A stretch of DNA of 64,000 nucleotides from Desulforamulus ruminis DSM 2154 (lineage in GTDB: Bacteria > Bacillota > Desulfotomaculia > Desulfotomaculales > Desulfotomaculaceae). The notes under the pieces are model-generated. The model was given only the letters and a program-made list of their open reading frames with translations. It had not been told where the DNA came from and searched no databases. The stretch lies in contig NC_015589.1 of assembly GCF_000215085.1 (NCBI RefSeq), positions 2,244,120-2,308,119 on the forward strand, read 5' to 3'. Position numbers and translations under genes: made by a program. This document shows positions 34,097 through 43,783 of this stretch, in pieces; positions within the stretch are counted from its first letter, which is position 1; every line of letters starts with the position of its first letter.

Positions 34097-35713
34097 TTAC
34101 TCTTTCTCTGTCAGGATAATATCATAGGTTTTTATTTTATTTAAAATGGTTGTATTGGAAACGCCCAAAACATTTCCGGCCTTACGGGAGGAAGGATATT
34201 TTTCCAGCACGTGCTGTAGAACCTGCTTTTCCACTTCACCGACAATTTCCTTAAGGGGCGGAATTTTATCTCCCAGGGGAACGCTTATGCCCCGGCCCCC
34301 ATTCCCCTGCAGGATGCAGGATCCGGGTTCGGTGGAGGCCCACTGGTTAAAATGCCGGGGCAATATTTCGGTGGAGTCACTGACGTTGATGATTCGTTCC
34401 AAGGTATTTTCCAACTGCCTCACATTGCCGGGCCAGGTCTGATTCATTAAAAAATCGGCGCTTTCTTTGGTTAGAAATTTTTCCGGCTTACCCAATCGGG
34501 CACAAATTTTCCGTACCAGATGCTGGGCTGTAAGAGGAATATCCTCGGGCCGTTCCCGCAGAGGCGGTATCCTCAGGGGAATGACATCCAGGCGGTAATA
34601 CAAGTCTTCCCGAAAGGTTTTCTGACGGACCATCTCCTCCAAATTCCGGTGGGTGGCGGCAATAATCCGTACATTTACCGGGATTTCCAAAATACCTCCA
34701 ATTTTGCGGATGGTACTCTCCTGCAAAACCCGCAACAGCCGCACCTGCATGTGCGGGGAAAGCTCTCCGATTTCGTCCAGAAACAAAGTGCCGTTTTCCG
34801 CCTGTTCAAAGAGTCCTTTTTTGCCGCCCCGAGCCGCCCCGGTAAAGGCTCCTTCTTCATAACCAAAGAGTTCACTTTCCAGCAAAGTTTCCGGCAGGGC
34901 CGCACAATTGACAGCAATAAAAGGGGCAAGAGAACGGTGGCTCTCCATGTGAATAGCCCTGGCAAAAAGTTCTTTGCCGGTGCCGCTTTCCCCCCTCAAG
35001 AGAATGGTAGAGTTTCCTCTGGCCACAATTTTGGCTGTTTCCACAAGCTGCCGCATCCTGCCGCTCTGGTGAACAATATCGTCAAAAGTGGTCAGCCGTT
35101 TATTCCCCAGTTCCACCTTGGAAAGGATTTCCTCCACCTGGCGGTAATCCTTTACGGTGGCCACCGCTCCCATGATCTGTCCTTTCTCGTTAATCACAGG
35201 CACACCGCTGGTTAAATAGTGAATGACTTTGGAACCCTTTTTCATTTTGATCTCCGTAAATCGGTAGGACCGGCCGGTTTTTAAGGTCTCCTGAATGGGA
35301 ATCTCAATGGAAAACAATTCTTCCACCGTTTTGCCCAGTACCTTCTCCCTGCTAAAGTCCAAAATTTGGCAGGCCACATCGTTGATGTGAGTAATTTGCC
35401 CCTGGCTGTCTACCGCCAGAATCCCCTCGCTGACAGAGTTTAAAATGGTTTCCAGTTGGTGTTCGCGATGTTCGTAGGGCATCTGATCCCGTTGGGCCAC
35501 CGCCTGTATGCCGTTAATTTTTTTTAGTTCAGCCATCAGCCTTTGCAGCTTCCGGTCCGAAGGGCAGGCAAATTTCACCATCATTACCTGATTGGTCTGG
35601 GCCTCCATACCCAGGAGGCTGATTTTCTCGTTTTTGAAAATTTCTAAGATTTCATGAGCCAGTCCCAGACGATCCACAAAATGAATTTGTATAACAATTT
35701 CCTGGGCTTGCAT
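34097..35713 (-). CDS. Sigma-54-dependent activator with ACT and PAS domains
   Basis: A 538-residue TyrR-like enhancer-binding protein. It has an N-terminal ACT domain (about 1-75), a PAS domain (about 85-190), then the AAA+ core with Walker A GESGTGKE (about 239), the sigma-54 contact GAFTGA, Walker B LFLDEIGE and [11 protein letters not shown], and a C-terminal TyrR-type HTH ([19 protein letters not shown]). The ACT domain suggests control by an amino acid or similar ligand. It lies downstream of buk-ptb, which it could regulate; no clear -24/-12 site was found there. Confidence 0.92.
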   Translation of the reverse strand: MQAQEIVIQIHFVDRLGLAHEILEIFKNEKISLLGMEAQTNQVMMVKFACPSDRKLQRLMAELKKINGIQAVAQRDQMPYEHREHQLETILNSVSEGILAVDSQGQITHINDVACQILDFSREKVLGKTVEELFSIEIPIQETLKTGRSYRFTEIKMKKGSKVIHYLTSGVPVINEKGQIMGAVATVKDYRQVEEILSKVELGNKRLTTFDDIVHQSGRMRQLVETAKIVARGNSTILLRGESGTGKELFARAIHMESHRSLAPFIAVNCAALPETLLESELFGYEEGAFTGAARGGKKGLFEQAENGTLFLDEIGELSPHMQVRLLRVLQESTIRKIGGILEIPVNVRIIAATHRNLEEMVRQKTFREDLYYRLDVIPLRIPPLRERPEDIPLTAQHLVRKICARLGKPEKFLTKESADFLMNQTWPGNVRQLENTLERIINVSDSTEILPRHFNQWASTEPGSCILQGNGGRGISVPLGDKIPPLKEIVGEVEKQVLQHVLEKYPSSRKAGNVLGVSNTTILNKIKTYDIILTEKE

Positions 35714-35975
35714 TATGGCTCACCATCCTTTATTTTTATATAAAATCCGAAGGGGAACCGTCTTCGTCCATGGGAATTTATGGGCGGCCCCATTACAACC
35801 CGTTCTCTTTTACATGATTCATACTTATTTCTAGGGCTGTTGGTTGATGGACAGCGTTTCCGGCCTTTTAGCCGCCACCACGTCGCCGGAGTTAAATTCA
35901 TTCCAACCAGTATCCACCCCATTGGCCAGCCCCGGCTTGCCTACTTCCCCGCTGCCGTAGTTCCTCCAAAGAGAG
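35714..35975. other. Intergenic region with an unexplained open frame
   Basis: On the minus strand one frame stays open after an in-frame TAG just past the ptb end and reads protein-like (GNSLWRNYGSGEVGKPGLAN, then NSGDVVAAKRPE) to a TAG near 35832. It has no convincing start codon. It may be a remnant; nothing else was recognised. Confidence 0.3.
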
Positions 35976-36920
35976 TTACCCTATTTGTCGGCATCGAAAG
36001 TAATGGTCCTGTCCGGCCACCCCGTGTCCTGCCAGGCAGGCTAAAGCCAGTGACATCAACTTATTGGTGGGGGTATCGGACCTGGAGGGAAGCACCACCG
36101 GCGCTGCGGCGCCCCAGACCAGTCCCGCCATGATCCCGCCGGCAAAATAAATGATGGACTTGCCCAGCATGTTGCCTGCTTCAATGTCCGGTACCAGCAA
36201 AATATCGGCGTGGCCGGCCACCGGGCCTTTAATCCCTTTGTGCTGGGCCGCCTTTTCATTAATGGCAATGTCCAAGGCTAAAGGACCGTCCACCAGAGCA
36301 CCTCTGATTTCTCCCTTTTGAGCCATCTGGGTCAATTGCTGGGCTTCCAGGGTAACCGGCATTTTGGGGTTCACCTGTTCGTTGGCCGAGAGAATCGCCA
36401 CCTTCGGCTGCGTGATTCCCACAGCCCGGGCAAAGTCAATGGCGTTCTGGCAAATGTTTTTCTTTTGTTCCAGATCTGGAGCAATGTTTAATCCCCCGTC
36501 CGTCAGAAAAAGCAGCCGGTCGTAACCGTTGACCTGATAAACTGAAATATGACTGAGCATTTTCCCGGTGCGCAGGCCCCAGTCCTTGTTCATGACCGCC
36601 TTCAAAAAGGTGCTGCTGTTCACCAAACCCTTCATGAGCACCTGGGCAAAGCCGTTTCTCACTAGTTTTACCGCAATTTCCGGAGCTTCCATGGCGTCGG
36701 CTTCCCAAATCTCCACTCCGTTCAAAGGAAAGCCAACCTCCCAGGCCACCCGTTCGATTTCACTGCGGGAACCCACCAGAACCGGCTCGGCAAAGCCCTC
36801 CTTGACCGCTTCCTTCAGGGCCTGCAGCACCGCTTCATCCTGAGCGTTGGCCACACTGATGCGCATCTTGGGCAGGGTCTTTACCTCTTCCAAAACCTGC
36901 TGAAAGTTCTTTATCAACAT
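35976..36920 (-). CDS. ptb: Phosphate butyryltransferase
   Basis: A 314-residue member of the phosphate acetyl/butaryltransferase family, making butyryl-phosphate (or a branched homologue) from the acyl-CoA. Family landmarks are DGGLNIAPDLEQK, GHADILLVPDIEAGN and the C-terminal SDTPTNKLMSLALA. ATG 36920 is six bases after GGGGGG; the in-frame extension upstream lacks a ribosome site. It follows buk by 14 bases; in clostridia the usual order is ptb-buk, so it is reversed here. The last ~17 residues after ACLAG differ from typical enzymes. Confidence 0.9.
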   Translation of the reverse strand: MLIKNFQQVLEEVKTLPKMRISVANAQDEAVLQALKEAVKEGFAEPVLVGSRSEIERVAWEVGFPLNGVEIWEADAMEAPEIAVKLVRNGFAQVLMKGLVNSSTFLKAVMNKDWGLRTGKMLSHISVYQVNGYDRLLFLTDGGLNIAPDLEQKKNICQNAIDFARAVGITQPKVAILSANEQVNPKMPVTLEAQQLTQMAQKGEIRGALVDGPLALDIAINEKAAQHKGIKGPVAGHADILLVPDIEAGNMLGKSIIYFAGGIMAGLVWGAAAPVVLPSRSDTPTNKLMSLALACLAGHGVAGQDHYFRCRQIG

Positions 36921-36934
36921 TCTGAACCCCCCAA

Positions 36935-38008
36935 TCAAGCCCGGTAAGTCAGGGCTTCTTCCTCATGTTGCAAAACCCGAAGGGCTCCCAGGGCTAGGGA
37001 TTCCATTTCCTCTTCGCCCGGAACCACCACCACCGGAGCAATAAAGGAAACCCTTCGGACGATTTCGCCGGTAATAAAATCCGAGTAAGCGATGCCGCCG
37101 GTCAGCACAATACATTCCACTTCCCCGGCCAGGACTGCGGACATGGCCCCGATCTCCTTGGCCACTTGGTAGCACATGGCCTCCAATACCAACCGGGCCT
37201 GTTCATCTCCCCCGGCCATGCGTTTTTCCGCTTCCCGCACATCCTTAATGCCAAGGTAAGCATACATGCCTCCCTCTTTATTTAAAAGTGTAAACATTTC
37301 TTCCTGATTATATCTGCCGCTGAAACAAAGTTTGACCAGTTGACGGGAAGGCAAGGTGCCGCAGCGTTCAGGAGAGAAAGGACCTTCGGCGTTGGCATTG
37401 TTTACGTCAATCATTCTCCCTTTCCTGTGAGCAGCTACCGAAATGCCGCCTCCCAAATGGGCCATGAGCAGATTCATTTCCCGGTAGTCTTTGCCCCTCT
37501 GCGCCGCCACCTTGCGGGCAACCGCCTTCATGTTCAAAGCATGGGACAGGCTGACCCTGGGTATCTCCGGGTGACCGGACAAACGGGCGTGGGGTTCCAG
37601 TTCATCCACTGCCACCGGATCAACAATATAGGCGGGAACAGAAACGGATTGAGCCAGTTGATAAGCAATAATGCCGCCCAGGTTGGAGGCGTGCTCGCCC
37701 TCCGGGGCATTTTGCAGTTCATTGACTAGGTATTCATCCACCCGGTAGGTTCCCCCTACCAGCGGCTTCAACAATCCGCCGCGGCCTACCACGGCGCTGA
37801 ATTGTCCCATTTCGCAGCCTCTTTTTTTGAGGATATTCAAAATGGTTGCGGTTCGGAACCCGGACTGATCAGTAATTTTGGAAAAGGAGCCCACTTCCTC
37901 CACGGAATGCTCAATAGTTTCTTTCCATAAACCTTGTTTCCCCTGAAAAGCCGCTATTTTGGTTGAAGTAGACCCGGGGTTGATGGCTAAAATCAGCAAG
38001 CGTATCAT
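36935..38008 (-). CDS. buk: Butyrate kinase
   Basis: A 357-residue ASKHA-fold acyl kinase that forms ATP from butyryl-phosphate (branched-chain acids are also possible). INPGSTSTK at the N terminus binds phosphate, HLGGGISVAAH is the second phosphate loop and LTGGIAYSD the adenosine motif. ATG 38008 is very close to its GGAG; a TTG at 37999 would have better spacing. It forms an operon with ptb and lies behind a palindromic region next to an IclR gene. Confidence 0.93.
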   Translation of the reverse strand: MIRLLILAINPGSTSTKIAAFQGKQGLWKETIEHSVEEVGSFSKITDQSGFRTATILNILKKRGCEMGQFSAVVGRGGLLKPLVGGTYRVDEYLVNELQNAPEGEHASNLGGIIAYQLAQSVSVPAYIVDPVAVDELEPHARLSGHPEIPRVSLSHALNMKAVARKVAAQRGKDYREMNLLMAHLGGGISVAAHRKGRMIDVNNANAEGPFSPERCGTLPSRQLVKLCFSGRYNQEEMFTLLNKEGGMYAYLGIKDVREAEKRMAGGDEQARLVLEAMCYQVAKEIGAMSAVLAGEVECIVLTGGIAYSDFITGEIVRRVSFIAPVVVVPGEEEMESLALGALRVLQHEEEALTYRA

Positions 38009-38023
38009 CACTCCGTCTATATT

Positions 38024-38049
38024 TGTTCTAGTATGCGGAACATTGTTCT
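38024..38049. promoter_or_regulatory. Candidate IclR operator upstream of buk
   Basis: GAACATTGTTC (38038-38048) is a perfect 11-base palindrome, and a further GTTC at 38025 makes GTTC-N9-GAAC with it. It lies 16-40 bases before the buk start, between buk and the IclR-family gene. Confidence 0.4.
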
Positions 38050-38085
38050 ATATTTTTTGCAAAAATTTTTTAGTTAGACTCTCTC

Positions 38086-38898
38086 TTATTTTAACCTGCT
38101 ACTGATACGGTCGGCAATTTGTTTTACACTGGGAATTATTTTTTCTTCAAGGGTTGCTACCATCCTGGTTGTAGGGCCGGATGTGCTCACCGCCGCCACC
38201 ACTTCCCCCCGGTGATTGAAAATAGGGGCGGCCACACAGGTAAGGCCCATTTCCAGTTCATCCCGGTCCATGGCATAGCCCAGGGAACGAACCTTCTCCA
38301 GTTCTTGCAAAAAGGTCTCCCGGTCCGTAATGGTGTGAGCCGTGAAAGGGGTAAAGCGATATTGCAGTAATTTGTTCAGGGTTTCTTCTCCGGCAAAAGC
38401 CATCATGGCCTTGCCGACCCCGCAACAGTGCACGGGAGCCCCGGATCCGATGGACGGCGTAATACTTAACCGCTGCCGCGTTTCCACCTTGTCAATGACG
38501 ATGACCTGTAAATTCTCACCGCAGAACCGGTCCAAAACCGCCAGGTGCACCGCTTCATTTAACTGATCGGCTAATTCCTGGATAAAGGGAGAAGCGATGG
38601 GACACAGAGACATCGTTTCGGTGTAAAGACTGCCCAGGATATAAAACTTAATTCCTAACCAGTACCGGCTGGTAGTCGGATTCTGCTGCACAAACCCCCT
38701 GCGTTCCAGGGTATTCAGGCAACGATGAACGGTGCTTTTATGCAGTCCCAGCAAACGGCTGATTTCCGTAACGCCCAGCTCCCGTTTTTCCTGCTGGAAC
38801 ATCATGACAATATCCATGGCCCGCTCCAGTGCCGCAATGCCGGACTCCTTTGACGTCATCTTTACACCTTGTATAATGGAGTCCGTAAAGGGCTCCAT
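38086..38898 (-). CDS. IclR-family transcriptional regulator
   Basis: A 270-residue regulator with an N-terminal winged helix (IALERAMDIVMMF, LGVTEISRLLGLHKSTVHRCLNTLERRGFV) and a C-terminal GAF-like effector domain (about 95-265) of the IclR type, which usually binds a small carboxylate. It is immediately upstream of buk-ptb on the same strand and may control them and itself. An IS110 element sits within ~50-150 bases of its start. Confidence 0.93.
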   Translation of the reverse strand: MEPFTDSIIQGVKMTSKESGIAALERAMDIVMMFQQEKRELGVTEISRLLGLHKSTVHRCLNTLERRGFVQQNPTTSRYWLGIKFYILGSLYTETMSLCPIASPFIQELADQLNEAVHLAVLDRFCGENLQVIVIDKVETRQRLSITPSIGSGAPVHCCGVGKAMMAFAGEETLNKLLQYRFTPFTAHTITDRETFLQELEKVRSLGYAMDRDELEMGLTCVAAPIFNHRGEVVAAVSTSGPTTRMVATLEEKIIPSVKQIADRISSRLK

Positions 38899-38929
38899 TA
38901 CCTTTCTCCCGATTATGGGTTAAAATGTT

Positions 38930-40300
38930 GCCTGCGCTGTGGATTGGTTTGATCACCTACAGCGGTACGTCCGACTGGTTTTACCTTAGAGGCTACAACC
39001 ACAGCTTCATGCGCATTTGACGCTTAATATCGGAAAAGGATACATTCAGCATTGAAGTGCGTGGACACACAGCGCCAAAATCAATCAATGGGAGATGATT
39101 CTTTGATCTACGTGGGTATCGATGTAGCGTCTCGGAAGCACGACTGCTGCATCCTGAATCGCGATGGCTCCGCCCTCTTTGAAAACTTCACCTTTACCAA
39201 TGACCGCAACGGTTTTGAGACTCTGATAAGTAACATTGTTTCCTTAAAATCGGCTTCCAGGCCTCTAAACGTAAAAATAGGGCTGGAATCCACCGGCCAT
39301 TTCAGCACGAATCTCACAAACTTCCTCATGGACAGGGGTTTGAAGTCACTACCTTCAATCCCCTCCATGTCAATCTATACCGTAAGGCACAGACTCTGAG
39401 AAAAACCAAGACCGACAAGTCGGATGCAAGATTCCTGACTGCCATGCTCTTCTCCGATGACACCAAGCCCTATTCTCCCGCATCATATCATATCTCCGAG
39501 CTGAAAGCACTAACCCGGCACCGGTTTCGTCTGCTTTCTATACGCTCTAAACTGAAAACGTCCTATAACCGGCAGCTTACGATCCTCTTTCCGGAGCTTC
39601 ATACGGCCGTCTGGTCCATCCATCAGAATTCTTGTCTTGCCCTCCTCAGCCAGTTCCCCTCCGCTCAGGCCATCGCCCAATGTCATTTGGCTCGTCTTAC
39701 GAACCTCCTCGCAGAAGCCTCACGCGGAAGATATGGCAGAGAGAAGGCCATCCAGATTCGCGAGCTTGCCAAAGTTTCTATTGGTTCTTGCTCTCCTGCG
39801 CTCAGCTTCGAGCTGATCCAGACGATTCAAACCGTCCGCTTTCTCCAGACTCAGATCACTGCCATTGATGCCCGCATCAGGGAGGTTATGGTGGAGCTCG
39901 ATTCTCCCATTCTCACGGTACCGGGCATTTCTTATACCCTTGGAGCCATCATCCTGGCCGAGGTCGGCGACATTGCTCGGTTTGCCACACCGGCTAAGCT
40001 CCTTGCTTTTGCGGGTCTGGATCCTTCTACTTATCAGTCCGGTAAGTTCTCCGCCAATTCCACTCCGATGGTCAAGCGCGGTTCCTCTTATCTCCGCTGG
40101 GCTTTGATGAACGCCGCTAGACTCATTGCCATGCGCGACCCTACCTTTAAGTCTTATATGGCGAAGAAAAAATCCGAGGGTAAGCATCACTTTGTCGCTA
40201 TGAGCCATGTCGGCAAGAAACTTGTTCGTGTGGTTTTTAGTTTGCTTAAAAATAACTCTATTTTTATTCCTCAGGCCTAACCATTCCTTTCTCTTTTTGC
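38930..40300 (+). mobile_element. IS110-family element 1
   Basis: Approximate limits of an IS110-type element: a transposase with a frameshift plus ~150 bases of noncoding left end. The left end has GCTGTGG (38936-38942) pairing with CCACAGC (38999-39005) around a ~56-base loop, as expected for a bridge-RNA-like structure. IS110 elements lack terminal inverted repeats, so exact ends are not fixed. Confidence 0.6.
39088..40280 (+). pseudogene. IS110-family transposase, frameshifted
   Basis: A DEDD transposase broken by one missing base. The first part has GIDVAS and GLESTGHF; the second has KTDKSDARF and the C-terminal GLDPSTYQSG serine region. The frame changes at AGGGGTTTGAAG (about 39333-39345): one more G would restore RGFEVTTFNPLHVN. 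The left piece ends at 39399, and the right piece has its first ATG at 39444. IS110 transposases normally use one frame, so this copy is probably dead unless the base is an assembly error. Confidence 0.85.
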
Positions 40301-40558
40301 TGCCGGATATCCCGACAGTGTGCTTTAGCATGCCCTTTTTTCGCTACTACTTTTATTCTTCCTGCTCTTGTTTTTCTCTTGACTTCATATAGTTGGTCTC
40401 CCAGGGTAAAACAAAATACTTTGTTTTTTTATTATCTCTTTCGCCACCGAAACGCCGTTCTCCTCTATGGAACAGGAAAATAAAAGTGGGGGCTGGTACA
40501 AAAAGAATACAGGAGAGGTTTAATATTACTCAGTCTTTCTTTTCTAAGAAATAAAAAA

Positions 40559-40645
40559 GAATAAAACACGGATTGGCGCGGATTTTAAATTTAAATAAGA
40601 TTTAAAAGATCCGTAAGAATCCGTGGAAATCCGTATTCTATTCCT
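40559..40645. repeat. Dispersed palindromic intergenic repeat, copy 3
   Basis: GAATAAAACACGGATT at the left and AATCCGTATTCTATTCCT at the right, with GCGGATTTTAAATTTAAAT inside as in copy 2. The remainder of the 40281-40659 gap (after the IS110 element) is T-rich with no gene seen. Confidence 0.8.
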
Positions 40646-40659
40646 GTTAAACCACTCCC

Positions 40660-41202
40660 CTATTTCTCATGAATAACCCGCACCTTCTCTTTAACCAGCC
40701 GGTAGCCTACAGAACGCTTGCTTTGAATATAGCGCTGAATCTGTCCGCTGTCCCCCAATATTTTTCGAATCCGGCAAATCTGTCCCTTTACCTCACCGGC
40801 AGGACCATAGACGGTTCCGTCCTCCCGGGCGGACCAATAAAGCGCCTCCCGGTCCACATAAATACCGGGTCTCTCCGCCAGCTTGAAAAAGATTCTTTTT
40901 TGCGTCCGGGTCAATTCCAGACAACGTCCTTCCAGCCAAACCTCGGATCTGGATGAATTCACGGTCAAGGGAAAGGGTTCTCCCCCCTCCCCGGACCGGC
41001 GGTTTGGCCATGACCGGATGCCCGAGTCCTGACTTCCGGGCTTTATGAAGGACATGGCAGGATTGGCACTAACGTCCAGAGCCAAGCGAACCAGTTCAAT
41101 ACAGCCGCTCTTTCCCACCTCTCTGCCGGTAGCCGGGTGATGGCCCTGCCACTCTCCCAGTACTCTTAACTCAATAACCTTGCTCCACCCCTCCTGTGAC
41201 AT
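40660..41202 (-). CDS. Winged-helix DNA-binding protein (OmpR-type effector domain)
   Basis: A 180-residue protein. The C-terminal ~95 residues form a PhoB/OmpR-type winged helix (LELTRTQKRIFFKLAERPGI, GQICRIRKILGDSGQIQRYI, RSVGYRLVKEK). The N-terminal ~80 residues have no receiver domain and no other motif I recognise (VIELRVLGEWQGHHPATGRE). It may be a one-component regulator. ATG follows GGGAGGGGAG. Stands alone between an IS element and a broken LUD gene. Confidence 0.75.
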   Translation of the reverse strand: MSQEGWSKVIELRVLGEWQGHHPATGREVGKSGCIELVRLALDVSANPAMSFIKPGSQDSGIRSWPNRRSGEGGEPFPLTVNSSRSEVWLEGRCLELTRTQKRIFFKLAERPGIYVDREALYWSAREDGTVYGPAGEVKGQICRIRKILGDSGQIQRYIQSKRSVGYRLVKEKVRVIHEK

Positions 41203-41320
41203 CTTTCTCCCCTCCCAATCCAGAACGTATGTTTGTATCTATTGTATCGAGCTTCCCTGTTTTTTATAACTATCCGGGCTGGAAAACATTTAATTATAAC
41301 TCCCTTACAGCAAAAAATCA

Positions 41321-41350
41321 TAAAAAATTACCCTTTTAACAAAGGGCAAC
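41321..41350 (-). terminator. Terminator of the LUD-domain gene
   Basis: On the minus strand GCCCTTT-GTTA-AAAGGGT followed by AATTTTTT, about 50 bases after the stop. Confidence 0.65.
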
Positions 41351-41396
41351 TTCATCCGGCTTTTGTTTATGACCCAAGAGATTTCATCCCTATTGG

Positions 41397-42034
41397 TCAA
41401 TATCCTAAGAATTTACCAACCAGGATGACTTTGATTCGATCCTTTGTAAACTGTCTTTTAATCACCACAAAGCTGTTGCAGATTCTTTCTTCACTTTTAC
41501 AGTCCACACAGTAGCCCAAGGATACGCAGGGAGTCTTTTTATTCAGCCTTTTTGCGTCTAGTGGTGCAGCATAGTTTCTAACCCGTTTCTCAGCCTCTTC
41601 CAGATTTTTAACAATTTTATTAATGCCCGCTACAATAATCACCTGTTTGGGGCCGTAAATCATGGGAGCTACTCTGCTGCCGTTGCCGTCAATATTATAT
41701 AATTCCCCCGCTTCCGTTAACGCATTGGTGCTGCATAAAAAAGTATCGGCGTAAAAGCTTTCTCTATACATTTGATCCTTCTCGTCCCGGGTGATTCCTT
41801 CCCTGTATTTATCCAAAAAAACCGGACCTTAGCCTTTCTGAGATACACACCGGTTTCAAAAAGCGTCATGGAATCCCCTACGGCCACCAGTGAATTTTCT
41901 TTGACCAATTCCCTTATTTTTTCAAGGAGTGCCCTTTCATCCCTCACATAGCAAGCGAACATATTATTTTTAGCCAAATGGTTCACGGTTCTGTCAATCT
42001 GATTTTCTCTGTACCACTCAATACACTTGTCCAT
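41397..42034 (-). pseudogene. LUD-domain (LutC/YkgG-type) protein, frameshifted
   Basis: Two overlapping frames together give a ~210-residue LUD protein of the lactate-utilisation type: the N part (KIRELVKENSLVAVGDSMTL) and the C part (STNALTEAGELYNIDGNGSR, APMIYGPKQVIIVAGINKIV). They join at a run of seven T in CGGTTTTTTTGGA (plus strand 41815-41821); one base more, or two fewer, would restore the reading frame. C-terminal cysteines (CVDCKSEERIC) are kept. ATG 42034 is preceded by GGTGGAG. Broken in this sequence; could be an assembly error. Confidence 0.82.
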
Positions 42035-42149
42035 AATCTCCACCACCTTAAAATCCTATTAATGCAATTTTATACGATTTGTAAATTATAAAAGGACCCC
42101 GGGGTCTACCATGGAAATTGGTAGCGACACCCATAAAAAGATGATAAAC

Positions 42150-42320
42150 TGACAACAGACGAGGGTGTGGCTCGTGGGGTTAGTTGCTCATGAAAATGAG
42201 TTAACTCGGCTCTGAAATGCCGCCCTCGTTTTGTTGTTATCCATGACATTTACCGGGATGATGCCGTCCTGCGGGAAGTGGCTCTGTTAGTAGACGTGAT
42301 GTTGGATAACAACAGGGTGG
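42150..42320 (+). ncRNA. Candidate IS110 bridge RNA
   Basis: Two consecutive stem-loops precede the transposase. Loop 1: ACGAGGG (42159-42165) pairs with CCCTCGT (42223-42229), with an inner AGTTGCTCAT/ATGAGTTAACT hairpin capped by GAAA. Loop 2: TGTTGTTATCCA (42232-42243) pairs perfectly with TGGATAACAACA (42303-42314) around a 59-base internal loop. Two large loops are the layout of the target- and donor-binding loops of IS110/IS621 bridge RNAs. Guide pairing to the flanks has not been verified. Confidence 0.6.
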
Positions 42321-42343
42321 CGCCATAAAGGGAGGGGTTGTAT

Positions 42344-43545
42344 ATGCAACAACAGCACCTGTTAGTCGGCGTGGATGTAGGGTGCCGCAAGCATCACGTC
42401 GCCATTGGTGGACCGGGCGGGATCACAGAACAATTTGAAATCACACATGACGCTCGCGGCTTTGCGTATTTCTTTGGGCGTGTTAGTGAACAGGCACGAC
42501 GCCAACGCTTGCCGGTTGTCGTCGGTATGGAAGGCACTAACGGCTATGCCCGGCCCTTAGATCAACTTGTTAAAGACAAAGGGTATACCCTCTTGAATGT
42601 CAACAACTTAAAATTAGCGCGGTTTAAAGAAATATTTGCGTCTCCGGCCAAAACGGACAGTATTGATGCACAACAGATGGTCACGCTTATGATGATGGCT
42701 CCCTTTATGGAGCAGGTCAAAGAATCCCTGCAACCCGTACTGACCGTCAGCGAGATCGAACAGCAGCTCAAACGGCTCAGTCGCCGCCGCAGACAGTTAG
42801 TACAGGAGAAAGTCAATGTGCAAAACCGCATGCAGGTGGACCTTCAATCTGTGTGCCCAGGATTTCTTGATATCATTCATAAAGTGGATGCGCTCTATGT
42901 ATTGCGCTTCCTCAGCTTTCGTTCCGATCTACGCCAGCTAGCCAGACTGAGGCCGGCCACCATCCGAAGCATTCCCGGCATAGGCGTGACCAAAGCGGCG
43001 GTGTTGGCACGATGGCAGTCCAGCGCCGTCTTTGGATCGGAAATTGCCTGGGTGGGACCGATGATTGTAGAAGACGCCAAACGCTTGCTGCAACTAAAGG
43101 AAGCAATTGATTCGCTGGAAGCCCAACTGGAGGCTTTGGTTAAACAGTCTTTACTAGCAAGAATCCTTGACAGCATCCCGGGGTTCGGGACGATCAGCGC
43201 AGCGGAGGTCAGTGGCGAAATTGGGACGATGACACGATTTGCGTCAGAAGCCAGTCTAGCTATCTATTTAGGGATGGCTCCGCTTGACAACAGTCCGGCA
43301 AGCATAAGGGAACGAAATCGCCGCAACAAGTTAATAAACGGGCTAAGGCAGCCATGATGGTAGGCATGGGGCATCATATCCGCAAAGTAGCTGAATCAAA
43401 AGCATATTATGAAAAGAAACGGCCCGAAGGAAAAAGGCACAATCAGGCCTTGCGTTCGTTAGGTAGACACATTACCCGTGTCTTTTGGAGCATGGTAAAA
43501 AACAACCGTCTATACGAAGAAAAAAAACAATCTCCTGTTACATAA
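42344..43545 (+). pseudogene. IS110-family transposase, frameshifted near the 3' end
   Basis: The first 337 codons carry the RuvC-like DEDD residues (GVDVGCRKHH, MEGTNGY, TDSIDA) and the C-terminal serine region APLDNSPAS. The frame breaks at AAGTTAATAAACGGGCT (about 43329-43345): one extra A would continue as KRAKAAMMVGMGHHIRKV, which is read in the next frame to 43545. ATG 42344 is preceded by GGGAGGGG. Probably inactive in this form, or affected by an assembly error. Confidence 0.85.
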
Positions 43546-43654
43546 TTTTATGGTAGCTAGGGAGAATGGGATGTCGTTTCAACTGCCTAACTTCCAATAT
43601 TTTACTGAATTGGCTCTGGTAAATAAAAATCTCTTGACAAATCGAGCGGGATGT

Positions 43655-43783
43655 TCAGGCTTGACTTTTTGATTTATTTTTTATTAATTCTTTCATTTTC
43701 TGAAGGCCTCTGGTTATTGGTGATATCGTTTTCTTAGTTCTTTGTATAGCCAGGTTCAAAACAAGTCAATAAGTCAAGCCTGA
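43655..43783. repeat. 129-bp element with 18-bp terminal inverted repeats
   Basis: TCAGGCTTGACTTTTTGA (43655-43672) and TCAATAAGTCAAGCCTGA (43766-43783) are inverted repeats with one mismatch. The interior is AT-rich and noncoding. It looks like a MITE or a pair of REP sequences of the kind linked to Y1 transposases; none is in the window. Confidence 0.7.

Larger units (their letters stand above)
42119..43557 (+). mobile_element. IS110-family element 2
   Basis: An element of ~1.43 kb with TGGTAGC at both proposed edges (42119-42125 and 43551-43557). It contains a ~200-base structured noncoding left end and one transposase gene with a one-base frameshift. IS110 elements recombine at a short shared core rather than by inverted repeats, which fits the short direct repeat; the exact ends are inferred. 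Confidence 0.7.

Noticed and set aside
35780-36133. 117-codon plus-strand frame over the ptb end
   Set aside because: It is largely antisense to ptb, has no ribosome site and resembles no protein.
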